DNA of 64,000 nt from JAPXSY01 sp033812795. GTDB taxonomy: Bacteria > Verrucomicrobiota > Kiritimatiellia > RFP12 > UBA1067. The first letter of the stretch is position 1, and each line of letters opens with the position of its first letter. This document shows, piece after piece, positions 62,037 to 64,000 of the stretch. A program made the translations under genes and the position numbers. The notes under the pieces were generated by a model. That model ran no database searches, was not told the origin of the DNA, and saw only the letters and a list, made by a program, of their open reading frames with translations. The stretch spans positions 124,001 to 188,000 of the forward strand of contig JAPXSY010000001.1 of the NCBI GenBank assembly GCA_033812795.1. Direction: 5' to 3'.

Positions 62037-64000
62037 GCTTCTTTTTCCTTCACTCTGCCGGAGGGGGCGATCTTCATCGTGTCCGTCAACTTCGCGGTCT
62101 TCCGCAAGAGGCTGTTGGCGTAAAGCACCTCCACGACAGCCACCAGCAGGGTCAGCCACAACAGCGCCTCACCCAGTGACCGGCCGATGCGGAAGTCCTC
62201 CAACTGCTTCATCAGGTCCTCTTTGCCGGTCGCCACATGCAGCGCGGACACGCCCAGAATGGAGGAGATGTCCGCAGGTTTGACCGTGGCGAGATCCGAC
62301 TCTTCGCGCAACATGTTGATCGCCAGAGCCGGTTGAGCGCCCCCGCCGCCCGGCGTGCTCAGCTTATAGATCCCCGGTGCCATCAGCCCTTCGGCGTACG
62401 CCACCGCCTCGCCCTCCACCATGACACTGCGCAACGGAACCGGTTGGCCGTTCGGCGCGCTAAGCGTCGAATGACGTGTGGCCTCCGGCAAGAACTCGTT
62501 CAGGGAGAGGCTGTCCGTAGCCCAAAGATACGGCGGACGGGCACCCACCCCTGCGGCGTACTGGATCAACTGATGCGCCAGCGGCAGATAAAAGGCGGAG
62601 AGGGGAAAGTCGCTCCACGAGCGGTCGGCCGACACAGTGAGCATCACCACGGCCCCCCGTCCCGCAGGGCGGTTGATGAGAAAGGGCACCCCTGCGGAAG
62701 TCGCCACGACCACCTGGGCCTTTTCCTTCAGCGTCTCGCACTGGAGCTGGCGTTTGATCACCACCCGCGGCGCGATCCCCCCTTCAACGAGCCCCCGGAT
62801 GGACGGATGCTGCGGCAGCACCCACGTCAGCAATTGTTTCCGCTTTTCAAGGGGCCACTCCGTGATCGCCGCGGGAGTTGCGGGCAGGCTGTTCCACTGG
62901 GCGTAATCCGACACCGCAGCACCGTCGCCGGGAAACAGAACGATCAGGCCGCCCGCAGCCGCGTACCGCTCCAGCAGGCTGATCTGCTGTCCGGGCAACG
63001 GCAGCACGTTACATAAAAACACGCAGGAGTAGGCGGAGAGGTTCTCCCCCCCCAATTCCGCGACCGATATGTTTTTGACCTCCACTGAGGAGACCGCCTC
63101 TGCGTCCGCGCTCACGCTCAACGCGGTGCGGAGGAAAAGCGCGTTTTCTTTGGACCCCACACATAACGCCGGCAACCGCTCGCGGACGTGAATCAGAAAG
63201 TGGAACGCATTGTCCTCCGTGAGACTGTCATCCGGCGTCGTCACCTGCGCCGTATGCACGCCGCCCTCTAACGGCGGGAACGCGAACCGAAGCCGCGCCT
63301 CGTCCTCCCCGCCCAGCATCACGGAGCGCCGTGCCGTCTCCTTGCCGTCGACCAACAGATGCACCGCTGTCTCCAGCGGCGTGCCGGTGCGTTTGAGATT
63401 CACCGTCACCTGACAGGGCGTCTGCGCGGTAATGAGCCGGGGCTCCAACTCCACGTTGAGGACCGCGGCGTTTTCCGGATTGGGCGTCCCCAGCAGCGTA
63501 ACGAAACAGGTGGTGTTGTCCTGCACCGCCGAGGGATCCCACTTGTCCCCGACCGGGTCAGGCGAACCTGCGGCCCCGGCGGTCGCGTCGCCCTCCCCGC
63601 CCGCACTGAAACTGACCCACGGCAGCATCTGATGATCGGAAAGGATGTGCAGCTCGCGCTCGCCCCGCCGCCCTTCCTGATTCAGTGTCCCCAGAGCCGC
63701 CAGCGTCGCCGGACAGAGGCGTGACGAGCCCACCGGCATCGGCAGCGCCCGAAGACGGGCTGTCGCCTCATCTTTCTTGCCGGTCATCTGCTCGCATATC
63801 GGCGTCACCTGGTCGCCCGCCAGATAGATGCAGAACCGGTCGTTGTCTCCTAGCCCCTCCACGATCGCGGCCGCCAACTCCGTGGCCTGGTTCCACACGC
63901 TCTGTTGGTTCAGCCGATAGTTCATGCTGTACGAGCCGTCCAGCACGATCGCCACATCCCGCGACGTGCGGCTCAGCAGGGATCCGAAGTTCCGAGTGCG
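62033..64000 (-). CDS. BatA/VWA domain membrane protein (5' end beyond window)
   Basis: At least 655 residues; the frame is open to the right edge. The VWA MIDAS LDGSYSMN (DxSxS) occurs about 20 residues in, preceded by LLSRTSRDVAIV, so only the N-terminal membrane part is missing. The order is VWA domain, beta domains, an amidotransferase-like region (VFLCNVLPLPGQQISLLERYAAAGGLIVLFPG) and a C-terminal membrane helix (LGEALLWLTLLVAVVEVLYANSL). It overlaps the next gene by 4 bp. The upstream neighbour, often a DUF58 protein, would lie outside the window. Confidence 0.82.
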   Translation of the reverse strand, partial: RTRNFGSLLSRTSRDVAIVLDGSYSMNYRLNQQSVWNQATELAAAIVEGLGDNDRFCIYLAGDQVTPICEQMTGKKDEATARLRALPMPVGSSRLCPATLAALGTLNQEGRRGERELHILSDHQMLPWVSFSAGGEGDATAGAAGSPDPVGDKWDPSAVQDNTTCFVTLLGTPNPENAAVLNVELEPRLITAQTPCQVTVNLKRTGTPLETAVHLLVDGKETARRSVMLGGEDEARLRFAFPPLEGGVHTAQVTTPDDSLTEDNAFHFLIHVRERLPALCVGSKENALFLRTALSVSADAEAVSSVEVKNISVAELGGENLSAYSCVFLCNVLPLPGQQISLLERYAAAGGLIVLFPGDGAAVSDYAQWNSLPATPAAITEWPLEKRKQLLTWVLPQHPSIRGLVEGGIAPRVVIKRQLQCETLKEKAQVVVATSAGVPFLINRPAGRGAVVMLTVSADRSWSDFPLSAFYLPLAHQLIQYAAGVGARPPYLWATDSLSLNEFLPEATRHSTLSAPNGQPVPLRSVMVEGEAVAYAEGLMAPGIYKLSTPGGGGAQPALAINMLREESDLATVKPADISSILGVSALHVATGKEDLMKQLEDFRIGRSLGEALLWLTLLVAVVEVLYANSLLRKTAKLTDTMKIAPSGRVKEKEA

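Noticed and set aside
1..64000. tRNA genes, IS elements, phage genes
   Set aside because: No cloverleaf with a GGTTCGAATCC-type T-loop outside genes, and no transposase, integrase or phage protein was recognised.

Overview
The window is GC-rich bacterial chromosome carrying about 45 genes on both strands, with no tRNA, rRNA operon, CRISPR array, prophage or transposase recognised. The gene mix points to an anaerobic, polysaccharide-degrading member of the PVC group, probably Kiritimatiellota or Lentisphaerae. It includes exported DUF1080, beta-helix and GH20 proteins, paired QueG-like iron-sulfur proteins, an animal/plant-type glycogen branching enzyme and a long VWA/MoxR operon. That placement is inferred from gene content; no phylogenetic marker was tested.

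Layout. 1-10.4 kb: phenylacetate-CoA ligase (cut by the left edge), iron alcohol dehydrogenase, RNase P RNA next to a zinc-ribbon coiled-coil protein, an exported beta-helix protein, a HydE-like radical SAM gene overlapping thiS and followed by thiG, and malic enzyme. 10.5-14 kb: pyrC overlapping a purine nucleoside phosphorylase gene, then nspC. 14-19 kb: two secreted carbohydrate-active proteins. 19-25 kb: manA, a site-2 protease, and a glgA-glgB operon headed by a small exported protein. 25.4-34.5 kb: a cobalamin riboswitch, btuB, btuF, btuC and btuD, an exported FAD enzyme and a second TonB receptor. 34.5-42.5 kb: a small membrane protein, alkaline phosphatase, a 1159-residue LamG/beta-helix protein, a flavin reductase and a ThiF/MoeB-type E1. 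42.9-47.4 kb: a GH20 operon with two QueG-like proteins and a decayed GH20 copy. 47.5-64 kb: a minus-strand series of VWA, large coiled-coil, MoxR-FHA, SagB-like and OYE-GltD genes that runs off the right edge.

How the genes work together. Secreted hydrolases would release sugars. manA and glgA/glgB feed or store them. The Btu system imports corrinoid under riboswitch control, and QueG-like proteins are a possible but unproven corrinoid user. thiS, thiG and the distant E1 could share thiazole synthesis.

The least conventional signals are not genes. (1) A dispersed element occurs three times. Each copy has one or two hairpins and a variable-number 8-bp tandem repeat (4, 15 and 5 units), and each lies at the 3' end of a gene in the same relative orientation. 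(2) Several sigma70-like promoters place the -10 box only 6-10 nt before the start codon, implying leaderless mRNAs. (3) Short dispersed repeats have been built into gene ends (BtuC C-terminus, alcohol dehydrogenase C-terminus, BtuF N-terminus). (4) A GH20 copy has both a stop codon after its signal peptide and an in-frame loss of its catalytic core.
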